Origin: Ganoderma boninense | Lineage: Eukaryota; Basidiomycota; Agaricomycetes; Polyporales; Polyporaceae | Reading direction: 5' to 3' | Assembly: GCA_002900995.3 (NCBI GenBank) | Contig: CM035313.1 | Location: 62,001 to 126,000 of the forward strand | DNA length: 64,000 nt | In this document: positions 13,190 to 22,353 of the stretch, in pieces | Numbering within the stretch: position 1 is the first letter of the stretch | Layout of the letters: every line of letters starts with the position of its first letter | Notes under the pieces: generated by a model | Seen by the model: only the letters and a program-made list of their open reading frames with translations | Told to the model about the DNA's origin: nothing | Database searches by the model: none | Program-made: the position numbers and the translations under genes

Positions 13190-13536
13190 TTCTAGAAGCT
13201 TCTATGCTCTTCCGGTCTTCTCTAAGACCTTTCCGGTGTGTTCCGGTTGTTTCTATGCCTTTCTTGAGCTTTCCAGATCCTTCTTTTTCTGGAATGTTCT
13301 GGTGTCTCCTGGCATCTCCTAGATAGTTCTCAAGCCTTGTGGAATGTTCTGGACTGTTCCAGAAATTTCCATCCTTTTCTAGAGTGCAGAATATTCCGGA
13401 ATGTTCTAGAGCCTTGTGGAGTATTCTGGCTTGTTCCAGAAGTTTCCATCTGCTTCTAGCACATAATACACCTCCAGCATGTTCTTAGAACTTTGTAGAT
13501 TGTTCTAGAACCTTCTGGAATGTTCCGGAAACTTCC
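13190..13536 (-). promoter_or_regulatory. Heat-shock-element arrays in the 3' LTR
   Basis: Alternating nGAAn/nTTCn pentamers in strict 5-bp phase. 13,190-13,202 has TTC-GAA-TTC. 13,342-13,369 has six units (GAA-TTC-GAc-TTC-GAA-TTC). 13,389-13,406 has four perfect units. 13,419-13,446 has seven units, two imperfect. 13,504-13,536 has seven consecutive perfect units. This is the binding pattern of trimeric heat-shock factor (three or more inverted pentamers). The arrays sit upstream of the TATA-like site at 13,102-13,109 in element orientation. Confidence 0.85.
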
Positions 13537-13917
13537 AGTCACCTCTAGGATGCTTCAGCAGCTTCCAGAAGACCCTACATGTTTCGGGCTTCTTCTAGTG
13601 CTTGTTATAAGCATCTGAGACCTTTTGGTGTCCCCATATTTTGTCTGGTAGACTATTCCAGGTTTGCCCCTTCTTGTGGCAAGAGACAGCAGATAAAGAA
13701 CATAGCTGAGAGTAAGAGTTTTGGTTGTAGATGAGGTGATATTGAGCCAGTTAATGCCGTTCTGGAATTTTTAGACAGTATGTCTGCATGGGAATAAGCC
13801 AATGCCACAACTCTTTTGTTGGGTGGCCTTGCCACAGGACATGTGGGTTTGAGCTTCTCCTATAGTTTGCTTTGGTAGAAGCCCTGTCCATGTGCCAATC
13901 CCTTTTGGTGCATGACA

Positions 13918-13929
13918 TCCGCCCCACAG
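13918..13929 (-). other. Polypurine tract of retroelement 1
   Basis: Minus strand CTGTGGGGCGGA directly abuts the 3' LTR start (TGTCATG). Its position and purine bias fit the primer for plus-strand DNA synthesis. Confidence 0.75.
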
Positions 13930-13978
13930 TTAACGGCCGTCCCCGGACGTCCACTTTTTTGTTTCTTTTTGTTTCTCT

Positions 13979-16900
13979 TTATCTTTGGGTGTGACTCCGG
14001 GTCCGTTGACTGACTGGCTCATTACCTTCTTCCTCATCATATAACTCTTCAGCTAGTGAGGATTCATTATCCTCCTCATCTGCACTGATGATGTCTGTGT
14101 TGCCTATGTCTTGGGCTGGATAGTCTTGATCCATAGACTGGTAATGGTCTTCTATCGTGTCAATAGGGTCTGCTGCAAGGTGCTCTAGGTTCTTGTTGGC
14201 TGGATGGTATGCCAACAACCTGTATGCAGCAATGCTTTCTCTTGAAACATCCCCATTGAGTTCTTTCACGATATAGGCCCCATTCCGTGTCTGGCGGACA
14301 ACCTCGTATGGTCCCAAGTATCGTGGCTTGTGCTTGCGGTTCATCTCCTTTTCTATTGCAGTATTGCGAATGAGAACAAGTTCTCCACTTTGGAATGCAG
14401 TTTTTCTCAATCTATGAGCAAACCGCTTCTCAAAGTGATCCTTTGATTCGAGTCGGGTCTTGCGTAAGGCTTCTGCTGCTCTAGCTATATCTTCTGGCTT
14501 TCGCTGAAGTTGACGTATGCGAAGCGCCAAAAGATCAGCATGTGGCATATTACTTCTGAAGCCTTGCACCATAAAGGTTGCTTCTCGCAAGTCCATTGGC
14601 AACACAGGATGCACACCATGCAACAGATAGTATGGGCTGAATCCTGTTGACCGCCGGATAGTTACCCGATCTGCGAATACAGCGTGTGGCAGCAAGCTAG
14701 GCCAGTGGTTGACTTGGCCTTCACAAGCTTTTATTAGCCCTTCACGCAGGATAAAGTGACCTCGCTCTACAACTCCATTGGCTTTTGAGTTGTAGGGTGA
14801 AATACGAATATGAGGTATCCCATATTTCTTCATGAGTATTTCAAATGCACCCTTAAACTCAGGGCCATTGTCGGTCACCACTTGTTCTACCATTCCATAC
14901 CTGCAAATAACTTGCTCCCAGAAGAACCGAGCTATCTCCTGCGATGATGCAGAGCGGAGTGCTTTGGCTTCTGATACTCCTGAGAGATCATCTCGACATG
15001 CAACTATGCATGTGAAGCTCTGGGCAGTCGGCATATGCATCACATCAACATATGCCTTGGTGAATAGGCTTGCTGGGGTTGAGATTGTAAGAGGCACCTC
15101 CATCTTTTTGGTGCTTCTTATCTGGCATTCCCGACATGAGCGCACGTGCTGCTGGACGTTGCTCTGGTAGAATGGCCAGAAAAATCTCTCTTTGACTGTC
15201 TTGAATGTTGCCTCTTCACCTCTGTGCCCTAACTTGTTGTGTGCTTCTTCGAGGACTCTCTGCCTGCTAGGCACATCAAACAGTATCCGTACTGGCATAC
15301 GGTCAGGATACTGCTTATACATGCAGTTATCCTGCACAAAATACCTCTGGATCTTTTTCAAGAATTTATGCTGCTGCGTTGGAGTAGCAAACTCTGGCAT
15401 CTCTGATGTTTGCAGAAATCTAAACATCTGCCGTAGCTTTGCATCTTGTGATGTGTTTGCAAACAGCATTCTTGGATCCCCAGATGAGGTTTCTGTGTCT
15501 GCTTGATCAGAGTATATCTCGTCTTCTTGTGTGTGGCTTGATCCTATAAATAGGGCCACATTTTCCTTCCATTCATCTTCTTCGTCATACTCAATTATTT
15601 CTCCTTCTCCAACTGGTCGCCGAGATAATGCATCAGGTCCTTTATGCCTTGCTGCTGGCACGTGGATCAACGTATGTGGATACGTTAAGATCTCTGCTAT
15701 CCAGCGATTGATTACAGCATTCGGCTGTAAGTCTGGAGCTGCTAGCATGCCTTTGATGTACTTGGCATCGACCTCTATATGCAAATCCTTTACTCCAATT
15801 AGATAGAGTCGGCATCGTCGGAGTGCTCGGTAGAGTCCATATAGCTCCAGCTTTGGCTGACTATAGTTTGACTCTGTTTTGCCCATTGGGACTGACCCAT
15901 ATCGTGCAGGTCTACGCTTGTTGTTCTCGTCCAGCTGGGATAGGATATATCCTACCGCATACTTGCTGGAGTCAACTGACAATATAACTGGCTTTGAGGA
16001 TGTGTAGTCAATAGGTCGTAATGCGGGTGCAGTTGAGATCAAGTCTTTCATCTCATCAAAGGCTGCTTGCCGCCGCTCATTCCAGACAAATTCTGTTTTA
16101 TGTCCGGTAAGCTCTCTTAACGGCTTGACCTTTTGTGAGAAGTCTTTGATCCAAACTCGTACTGTTCCGCAGAGACCTAGAAATCCTCGCACTTCCTTGA
16201 TGGATGTGGGCACTGGCCAGTTGCGGACTTTGTCCACCTTGTCATCTTCTGGGACTCTGCCTTCAGGTGTGCATTTTTGTCCAACGATAACTACGCTGGG
16301 TCTGCAGACTTGTGCTTTCAAGCCTGAGATTCGGATTCCTGCATGGCCAACCCGATGCATAATCCTATGCACATCCTGAGCATGCTCCCATATAAAGCGT
16401 CTAATCTCTGGGTTATCTTGAAGGACTTCTGGATTCCCATCTTCATCCAGGTAACATGTTTGAGGACCCTTAATCGGCAGGTCATCAATAAACACATTAG
16501 CTGTATGAGGAATCTCATCCTCCAGGATAAATGTCATGCATGCTTGGAACTCTGCAGGAGAGTTTGTAAAACCCATAGGCATTGATGTTAGCCGGAGCTG
16601 CCCCAATGGTGAGTGGAAAGCAGTCATGTCTCGGCTAATTGGGTCAAGCTTTCGCCCATCAAATGCCCAGAACAGGTCAAAGACAGTATAGCACTGTCTG
16701 CCTGCAAATGGTTCTACAAAGTCATCGAGGATCGGCGGTAGTCCTGCTTCTCGAATTGTGATGCCATTCAACTTTTGAAGGTCATGCACAAGTCGTAGCT
16801 TTCCGTTCTTCTTTAGAACGCAAAACCATCTTGAGCGATACGATGATTGGCATCGCTCATAGACTCCTGCCTCTAGTTTCTCTCGTAAGAGACCAAGTAC

Positions 16901-17419
16901 TTCATCCCTTATTCCTGGTGGCACTGGAATATTCTTTTCCATCCACGGTGTATGCGGAATAGTTGGAATGATGTATGGAGAGAAGTAATCTTCTCTAAAT
17001 GATCCTCTGTCTGCTTCGGTGAATGCAAGGACATTCTCGTTTATCTGAAAGATGTGTTGAAACAGCTTCTCTTCTTCGGGCCATAAAAATCTATCTTCGT
17101 TGAGCTTCATTCCATCTATGCGCTCTTTTGTGAGCTTAGCAGTGGGAATGAACTCAGGAGGATGGCAGGTAAGGGGTGATAGGCTGATAAGCGGATCTTC
17201 AGGGAACTGTCTAGTTACCCTGGCCCCTTCCGGGAACAGTCCCGGTACTGGCTTGACTTGCTGTGCAACAGGTTTGTATCGGCTGCCCAATACTTTTGCA
17301 CAGCTTGTCTCCATCCCACTTGGGTGCCCGTTGAAGCATGTTTCATCATCTTTGAACCATGGCACATCAACTAGCCACTCATCATCTTCAAAGTAGAGCT
17401 CCATATCATATGGCTCCAT
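13979..17419 (-). CDS. Retroelement 1 Pol: reverse transcriptase, RNase H, integrase
   Basis: 1,146 residues, uninterrupted. The RT has the catalytic motif as FIDD near residue 309. RNase H shows SVDSSKYAVGY, a KLELYGL glutamate, an EVDAKY aspartate and HKGPDALSRR. The integrase has an HHCC zinc site (HNKLGHRG..CRECQ), then catalytic D (DVMHM, ~791), D (TDNGPEF, ~850) and E (VVERGHF, ~885), about 35 residues between the last two. There is no protease here; it is in the upstream ORF. The ATG at 17,419 begins an acidic N-terminus (MEPYDMELYFEDDEW), so Pol seems to be a separate ORF rather than a frameshift product. How it is expressed is unclear because 4.9 kb separates it from gag. Confidence 0.93.
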   Translation of the reverse strand: MEPYDMELYFEDDEWLVDVPWFKDDETCFNGHPSGMETSCAKVLGSRYKPVAQQVKPVPGLFPEGARVTRQFPEDPLISLSPLTCHPPEFIPTAKLTKERIDGMKLNEDRFLWPEEEKLFQHIFQINENVLAFTEADRGSFREDYFSPYIIPTIPHTPWMEKNIPVPPGIRDEVLGLLREKLEAGVYERCQSSYRSRWFCVLKKNGKLRLVHDLQKLNGITIREAGLPPILDDFVEPFAGRQCYTVFDLFWAFDGRKLDPISRDMTAFHSPLGQLRLTSMPMGFTNSPAEFQACMTFILEDEIPHTANVFIDDLPIKGPQTCYLDEDGNPEVLQDNPEIRRFIWEHAQDVHRIMHRVGHAGIRISGLKAQVCRPSVVIVGQKCTPEGRVPEDDKVDKVRNWPVPTSIKEVRGFLGLCGTVRVWIKDFSQKVKPLRELTGHKTEFVWNERRQAAFDEMKDLISTAPALRPIDYTSSKPVILSVDSSKYAVGYILSQLDENNKRRPARYGSVPMGKTESNYSQPKLELYGLYRALRRCRLYLIGVKDLHIEVDAKYIKGMLAAPDLQPNAVINRWIAEILTYPHTLIHVPAARHKGPDALSRRPVGEGEIIEYDEEDEWKENVALFIGSSHTQEDEIYSDQADTETSSGDPRMLFANTSQDAKLRQMFRFLQTSEMPEFATPTQQHKFLKKIQRYFVQDNCMYKQYPDRMPVRILFDVPSRQRVLEEAHNKLGHRGEEATFKTVKERFFWPFYQSNVQQHVRSCRECQIRSTKKMEVPLTISTPASLFTKAYVDVMHMPTAQSFTCIVACRDDLSGVSEAKALRSASSQEIARFFWEQVICRYGMVEQVVTDNGPEFKGAFEILMKKYGIPHIRISPYNSKANGVVERGHFILREGLIKACEGQVNHWPSLLPHAVFADRVTIRRSTGFSPYYLLHGVHPVLPMDLREATFMVQGFRSNMPHADLLALRIRQLQRKPEDIARAAEALRKTRLESKDHFEKRFAHRLRKTAFQSGELVLIRNTAIEKEMNRKHKPRYLGPYEVVRQTRNGAYIVKELNGDVSRESIAAYRLLAYHPANKNLEHLAADPIDTIEDHYQSMDQDYPAQDIGNTDIISADEEDNESSLAEELYDEEEGNEPVSQRTRSHTQR

Positions 17420-17734
17420 CTTTGACTTGAGCGGTTGATGTTGTGTTGGACGTCTAGTTAGAGTAATGTGCTTGGGGTTTTAATAGTCTCAAACTATTAA
17501 CCGTTGCCAGTTTAACGTCGTAGCAGGGACAAAGCACTGTTACTCTAGCTTCCGTCGCCCCACAGTTCTCGATAAACACCTCCTATGTGTGCAACTAGCA
17601 CACTAATCTCCTGGTCTTGTAGACGGTCAGTGGTATATCATTCAGCTTTTTAGCTTAATTGAAACCTTAGCACGCCGTAAGCCTGACCTCCGTATCACGT
17701 GCTTTGGATCCAATAAGCATTAAAGCTTTTCTGA

Positions 17735-18010
17735 TTATCCACTTGGTTCCGTCAATGGGTAATCCGTCAATGGTTCAGGATGCAGGAGTGCATTGTGTTT
17801 GGTTTGTGTTCCAAACATTGACCGCTTTTGCTCCTGCTTGCCCTTTGCATTGCTATGCTTGCATGCCTGAATCATTCGCTGGATTACAGCTTTTCGTGAA
17901 CCAGACTGCTTCTTCTTCTTCTTGTGAAGCAGTCGCGCTGCTGTGCTCTTCCGCTTCTTCTCCACTTGTTCAATGGCGGCTAGCCTTGCTTCAAGAGTGG
18001 GGTCCTTCAT
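17735..18010 (-). CDS. Small basic protein ORF, unknown function
   Basis: 91 residues with a coiled-coil-like N-terminus (ARLAAIEQVEKKRK), then LLHKKKKKQ, which could act as a nuclear localisation signal, and a basic middle. No family recognised. A TATATAAA (18,051-18,044) lies 34 bases before its ATG, and heat-shock pentamers lie just beyond, so transcription would begin close to the start codon, giving a very short leader. It could be a first exon rather than a whole gene. Confidence 0.4.
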   Translation of the reverse strand: MKDPTLEARLAAIEQVEKKRKSTAARLLHKKKKKQSGSRKAVIQRMIQACKHSNAKGKQEQKRSMFGTQTKHNALLHPEPLTDYPLTEPSG

Positions 18011-18043
18011 CTTTGGACACCCTCCAAGGCTCCCTTTGCAGCA

Positions 18044-18149
18044 TTTATATATGTATGCTGCAGCTTCACCGGAATATTCTGTGCCATTCTGGAAGGTTCT
18101 GGCACCTTCGATGGATTACGTAATCCTTCCAGAATATTCCAGAATTTTC
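18044..18149 (-). promoter_or_regulatory. Heat-shock-type promoter (HSE plus TATA) for the minus ORF at 18,010
   Basis: 18,127-18,149 is five perfect in-phase units TTC-GAA-TTC-GAA-TTC. 18,072-18,109 is a longer imperfect array (GAA-TTC-tgc-TTC-GAA-TTC-gca-TTC). TATATAAA on the minus strand is at 18,051-18,044. The order HSE, TATA, ATG is that of heat-shock promoters. Confidence 0.6.
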
Positions 18150-18898
18150 TCCGATTTCTCCGCCATTTTCTGGGATTTTTGGGGCATTTTCTGGCCTATC
18201 CCAGCCTTTTTGGGAGGTTATTGGCCATATTTTAGCTCCAATTACCCTTTTTCGCATCGTTTAGTCCCGAAATGGGGCTATCCCAGGGTTATCCAGCTTA
18301 TGCAAGCTTAGATAATGTCAATAGCACCCCTATTTGGTGTATCGACCCTGGACAATGCTCAGGACAACTGTTTTTGGCATGCTGACCCTAGGCGTCACGT
18401 ATGACTGCCGTTTTCAGAGTCCCGGCCCTGGGAGGTTGGTATGCCTTCCGTTTTGGGCCTTGTTGCCCTTCTGGCTGGGGGCACGTGACCCTGCTCGTCA
18501 CATGTCCTTCGGACCGGGTGCCGTTATCTAATCTCCCGGCCCGTGCTCCGGTTATCGCGGCTGCAACGCTCCGCGGGCGCCTTTTCTCGTCCTGGCGCTG
18601 GCATGGGCATGCCGCCAGGGCGCTTGGGCGCTACTTGGGCGCTTAATCGCCCGTTTTGGCGGGCACTGCTGTGCCAGCGCACGTCTCGTCTTCCCGTCGC
18701 CTCGCCTCTCTTCCTCCGGCTCTCTGGCTGCTCTCGACCTCGTCCTCGACCTTGGAGTACCCTCTGGCGACCCTCGATCGCGTCCTGGGCCCTCAAGATG
18801 CCCTCTGGTGGCCCTCAAGAGGCCTGGAGACCGGTGGGACTACCATCTGCGGCCCCTCAACACGTTGGGGTCGCGTTGGGACGGGTTTTTGGGCTCCT

Positions 18899-19378
18899 AG
18901 GTAAGCCCCTCTCTCTCTTTTCCCTTTTTCTCTTCGCATTCTGGGACCTGGGGCTGTGTGCCAACGCACACAAGCCTCCTCCCTGCAGCTCTATGGCCCG
19001 GCGGCGCGGTCTCCTGCCTGCGCAGTCGCTCAATAGCGACTCGAGGCCCCTCGGACGTGTCCAATGACGCGTCCTCGACGCATAGGGCGTCGGACGGCGC
19101 TGTGCGTACGCGTCCTGTGCGCATGCGCCCGCACTGTCCGGCGCTCTCGTTCTGGCAGCTCAACAGCTGCCAGACTCTTTTTGTCTCCGGCCGCGTCCAA
19201 TGACGCGGCTCCAGCTTTTCTCCGTTCGCGCACCCGGCATGGTGCGGTCATCGGCGTGCCCGGTGTGGCGCAGTGCGTCCAACGACGCTTCGCTAGGCGT
19301 TCGTCGGGGGCGGACTTGGACCTCGGGCATAGGTAAGCCCTTTCCCCTCCTTCTTTTTCTCTTTTTCCTGCATTTTGG
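18899..19378. repeat. Diverged ~430-bp direct repeat start points
   Basis: GGTAAGCCC followed by a C/T-rich tract and then TTGGGACC or CTGGGACC occurs at 18,899 and again at 19,331. The material after each copy has the same order of hairpins and of a CCCGG-centred stem (19,230, 19,254, 19,654). This suggests two old, diverged tandem copies of a ~430-bp unit. Confidence 0.55.
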
Positions 19379-19647
19379 GACCGGCGCTGGAGCACCAACG
19401 TGCTGCCGCCTGGTCCACTTCCCTCCTGGTCGCTTCAACAGCGATCCAGGGCCTTGGGCACACCTAACGGTGTGTCCTCGATGTGGTACGGGCCTCGGGC
19501 AGCGCTGCACGTGTGCATCTCGCACGCGTGCCGCTGTGCTGCCGTCGTGCTCGTGTTCTGGTGGCTCAACAGCCACCAGACTTGTCCTCCAGCTGTGTCC
19601 AATGACGCAGCTCCTTCCCTTGGTTTCGCCGTGTCCAATGACACGGC
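18955..19647. repeat. Array of twelve short hairpins with YAAY tetraloops
   Basis: Stem-loops with loop CAAC, CAAT or TAAC occur at 18,955-18,972 (7-bp stem), 19,024-19,041 (7), 19,053-19,074 (9), 19,151-19,174 (10), 19,190-19,209 (8), 19,275-19,288 (5), 19,391-19,404 (5), 19,425-19,450 (10, one bulge), 19,456-19,477 (9, TAAC loop), 19,557-19,580 (10), 19,591-19,612 (9) and 19,628-19,647 (8). Stems differ in sequence but stay paired, including double compensatory changes (TCTGGCAGCT versus TCTGGTGGCT stems) and G-T pairs. On the other strand the loop reads RTTR-like (GTTG, ATTG, GTTA). Function unknown. Confidence 0.8.
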
Positions 19648-20607
19648 TCCTGGTGCGCCCGGCGTGGCGCGGTGCCACAAGACTTATCTTGGATGGGAGA
19701 TGCAGCGAGTGCCCTCCTCTTCTCCCACCTAGATTCGTCCAACGGCTTGCGAGGCAGTGTGATCGTGGTTATTCCATGGCCACACTCCTCGTATAGTGTC
19801 TGGGAGCTTGCTCCACAGGCTCCTTCTCCCTTTGGGTGCTGATGCGCCACCTGTGTCTCCGTACGGCCTGCTTTCTCGGTGGGCCTGGTGCCCATCTCCC
19901 TCTTGTCCTCGTAGTGGACGGGAGAGTACGCGGGTGGCTCTGGCCAGTTGGTCTTGGCCTCCAGGTGAGTGTCCATTTGCTCTGCACAGTTCGTAGCACT
20001 CTTGCGGATCAGGGCTTGGTGAGGTTCTCCTCTGTGAGACCTCTGCTCCTGCTTGTCACGGGCTTGGCTCGAGAGACGTCTCGATGTCTGCTCCATCCTT
20101 CGTGATGTGGGCAGGCAGCCTGGTCCTTTCCTCCTCTGTGGAGGTGACCTTTGAGAGAGGTGGCACCATTGTGCCTGTGGCCGTCCAGCCCGTTTCTGCC
20201 GTGCTCGCTCTTTCGAGTACGGAACGTGCATCCGCGACTCTGTGTCGCGCTGGTGCTTGGCTGCGGGCATCTTGCCCTTTCCTCCTTTGAGGTGGCCTTA
20301 TATATACCTCTCCGAGAGCCTCACTCTAGGGCTCTCCAGCTAGCTCTTCTAGCCACTGGCTGCTTCTCGAGCCTTCGAGAACCTTCGTGACTCACCGCGT
20401 GCCATCTAGAACCGTTAAGCCTATCCGCCGTTGCAGTACACTGACTGCTTTTGTATCATACAGGGCGTGGCTATGGACCTCGACTGGGACCCTGCAGACG
20501 CAACTCGGCCCCACGCGTATTCATACAGATGGCCGTACCTTTTCTCTCGTACAGGTGCACTCTCACATCATACACCTCGTGCTTGCTGACTCATAGGAGT
20601 CTCTTCT

Positions 20608-21710
20608 TCAATCATAGTGTGCAGCATCAGGCCTCGCTACCTGGCCATAGCCGAGCCGGCTCTTTGCAGCACGGCGCAGCGAGCTCAGAATAGACTTCAT
20701 GGCCGCTACATCGTTCTTTGTCCAGGTGCTCGGAGGGCGTGTGAGCAGCAGCTGGAGGTTGACAGCTTCTTCTCCCCGCAGTGCCAGGTTGGGCCTGTCA
20801 GGGAATGGGTCGTAGGGCTCCACTTCAGTAGGAGCAGGGTTGCGAGGGCGAAGGCTGTAGCGTGGAGTGTTCTCCTGGAGCTCGTCCGGGAGGGCGTCCA
20901 CATCGATGACCTCCGGCATGTCCTCGGAGGACTCGTCTTCTTCGTCCACAGTGGTAAGGCCGCCCACCAAGGCAGGAGTTCCCTCCGGCTCAGGGGTGGC
21001 TGGGTACTGGAGCTCCATGTACTCCAGTTCGTCTTCGTCTGCATAGGTTTCTTCGTCCATGCTAACCTCCGTCTTCTCATAGTTGATTTCCGGAGTTGCC
21101 TGGGTTGTCCCGTAGGGAGGAGGAGTGTTTGCCATAGTGTTGGCTAACACTTGCACCAACGCCTCGGTGAGTGCGATCACGAGTGCTCTAGCAAGCACGA
21201 GCGACTCACCCGAGCTCTCCCTGACAGGTGTAGCTTGGCCTGCCAGGTTCTCGGCCCTAGCCCGCTCAATCATTGCAGCGACAAGGGGCGGCGGAGTGGG
21301 AGGTGCAGGGATGTGGAATGGCGGAGTGTCCCTAACCACAGCCAGGTTGGCTGGAGTGTTGGCTGGGGCAGGCAACGGCGGAGGGGAGAGTGGAGCACCG
21401 GCCATAACAGGAGGCCTAGGTGCCTCTTCAAAGAAGAGCATGCCGTGGCCATAGCGGGCTTGGCCGTCCACGAACAGGTCCGTGTCTCCAATGGTGTAGA
21501 TGCTCACCACATGGTTGGGGTCCCAGGACTAACCATGTTGTGCGCAGTATAGATGTTGTCGGCTTGAACAGCGAGTGGGCCAGCCTCCTGAATAAGAGGC
21601 TCCTCGGTGTGACAGGATACAAGGCTGAGCATGTGCCTGAAGCGGTCAGGGTGACCGGGAGGAGGGAGGAGTGTGAGGACACTCTGGGGGGTGATGCTGA
21701 ACTGGGGCAT
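20608..21710 (-). pseudogene. Uncharacterised proline-rich ORF with one frameshift
   Basis: From ATG 21,710 a frame begins MPQFSITPQSVLTLLPPP and runs to about 21,535. The continuing protein is in another frame (..DPNHVVSIYTIGDTDLFVDG) and runs 300 codons to 20,608. One missing base near 21,530 would explain the change; alternatively a short intron. The product is proline-rich in the middle and acidic later (MDEETYADEDELEYME), with a basic C-terminus. No catalytic or zinc-knuckle motif. It might be a Gag-like protein of a non-autonomous element. A TATA-like AATAAAAG lies about 65 bases upstream on the minus strand. Confidence 0.4.
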
Positions 21711-22353
21711 GCTGGTTGGAGGTCAAGGATGTGTCTTTTCCCTGCTCTCCCCCTATAGGTGGTGTGGTTCTTTTATTCCCTCCTCTGTGTTGGCTTGTCT
21801 GCTGAACTTTGCAGCTGTTTCTCTTTTTCCGCTCCTCTCTAGGTGGTTCTTCGGCTCTCTAGGTGGTTCTCCAGAGTTTCTTGATCTGGTTCTAATCTAA
21901 GTATGGTTAAGTAGCAGTACTAACTCATTTTGGTTAGTCTACTAGTCTTAACCATTCTTAGATAGCTTGACAGGTGTATAGCTTTGCTCCAAGGGCTAGG
22001 TTCTAGATCCAGTGGGGCCTTTTGCTGTGCTTGTAGATCCAATGACTTCAAAATGGGGTATTTAGACTATTAAGCTTTTGGCTATTAAGCTTAATAGCTG
22101 CCTTTATATCTTTTACTAGTGCTGTTTTTATTCAAGTCAATCATAGTATTATATTATTATAACAATGGTGTTATAACAATAAACACTTGATCAACTTGAA
22201 GCTGTGTTGAGTCCCATAAATATTTCTATGCACAAAGATTTATCTTTTGTGCTTGAGTCAAGTGTATCTTTGGCTGATACAACTATAACTCATTATTTAT
22301 GTGGTGACTCTTGGTGGTAGGCAGTGATCTGGCTTGTTCATACCCCATTTCTA

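Larger units (their letters stand above)
12270..13917 (-). repeat. 3' LTR of retroelement 1
   Basis: 1,648 bp, alignable throughout with the right copy at 26,474-28,107 apart from scattered substitutions and small indels, e.g. near the GGATGGATGG run. It ends in the TGT..ACA form. It contains heat-shock-element arrays (13,190-13,536), a TATA-like TATAAATA (13,102-13,109, minus) and a 28-29-bp tandem repeat (12,755-12,890). Confidence 0.93.
17420..22353. mobile_element. 4.9-kb segment inserted between gag-PR and Pol of retroelement 1
   Basis: From left to right it holds: an AT-rich leader to Pol; a 91-codon minus ORF with a TATA and heat-shock elements in front of it; a GC-rich block with a hairpin array; a minus ORF with one frameshift (21,710-20,608); and an AT-rich stretch (21,880-22,340). 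Base composition changes sharply at about 18,380 and 21,880. I could not find terminal repeats or target duplications. It may be a nested non-autonomous retroelement or captured DNA. Calling it an insertion rests on the normal adjacency of gag-PR and Pol in Ty3 elements. Confidence 0.5.

Noticed and set aside
17545..17560. CTGTGGGGCGACGG (minus) as a polypurine tract of a nested LTR element
   Set aside because: It resembles the tract of retroelement 1, but no LTR start or repeat follows and no partner copy was found on the right side.
18543..19796. Plus-strand open frames of 174 and 198 codons in the GC-rich block
   Set aside because: GC-rich DNA lowers stop frequency; the sequence is explained better by paired hairpins, and no protein motif is present.
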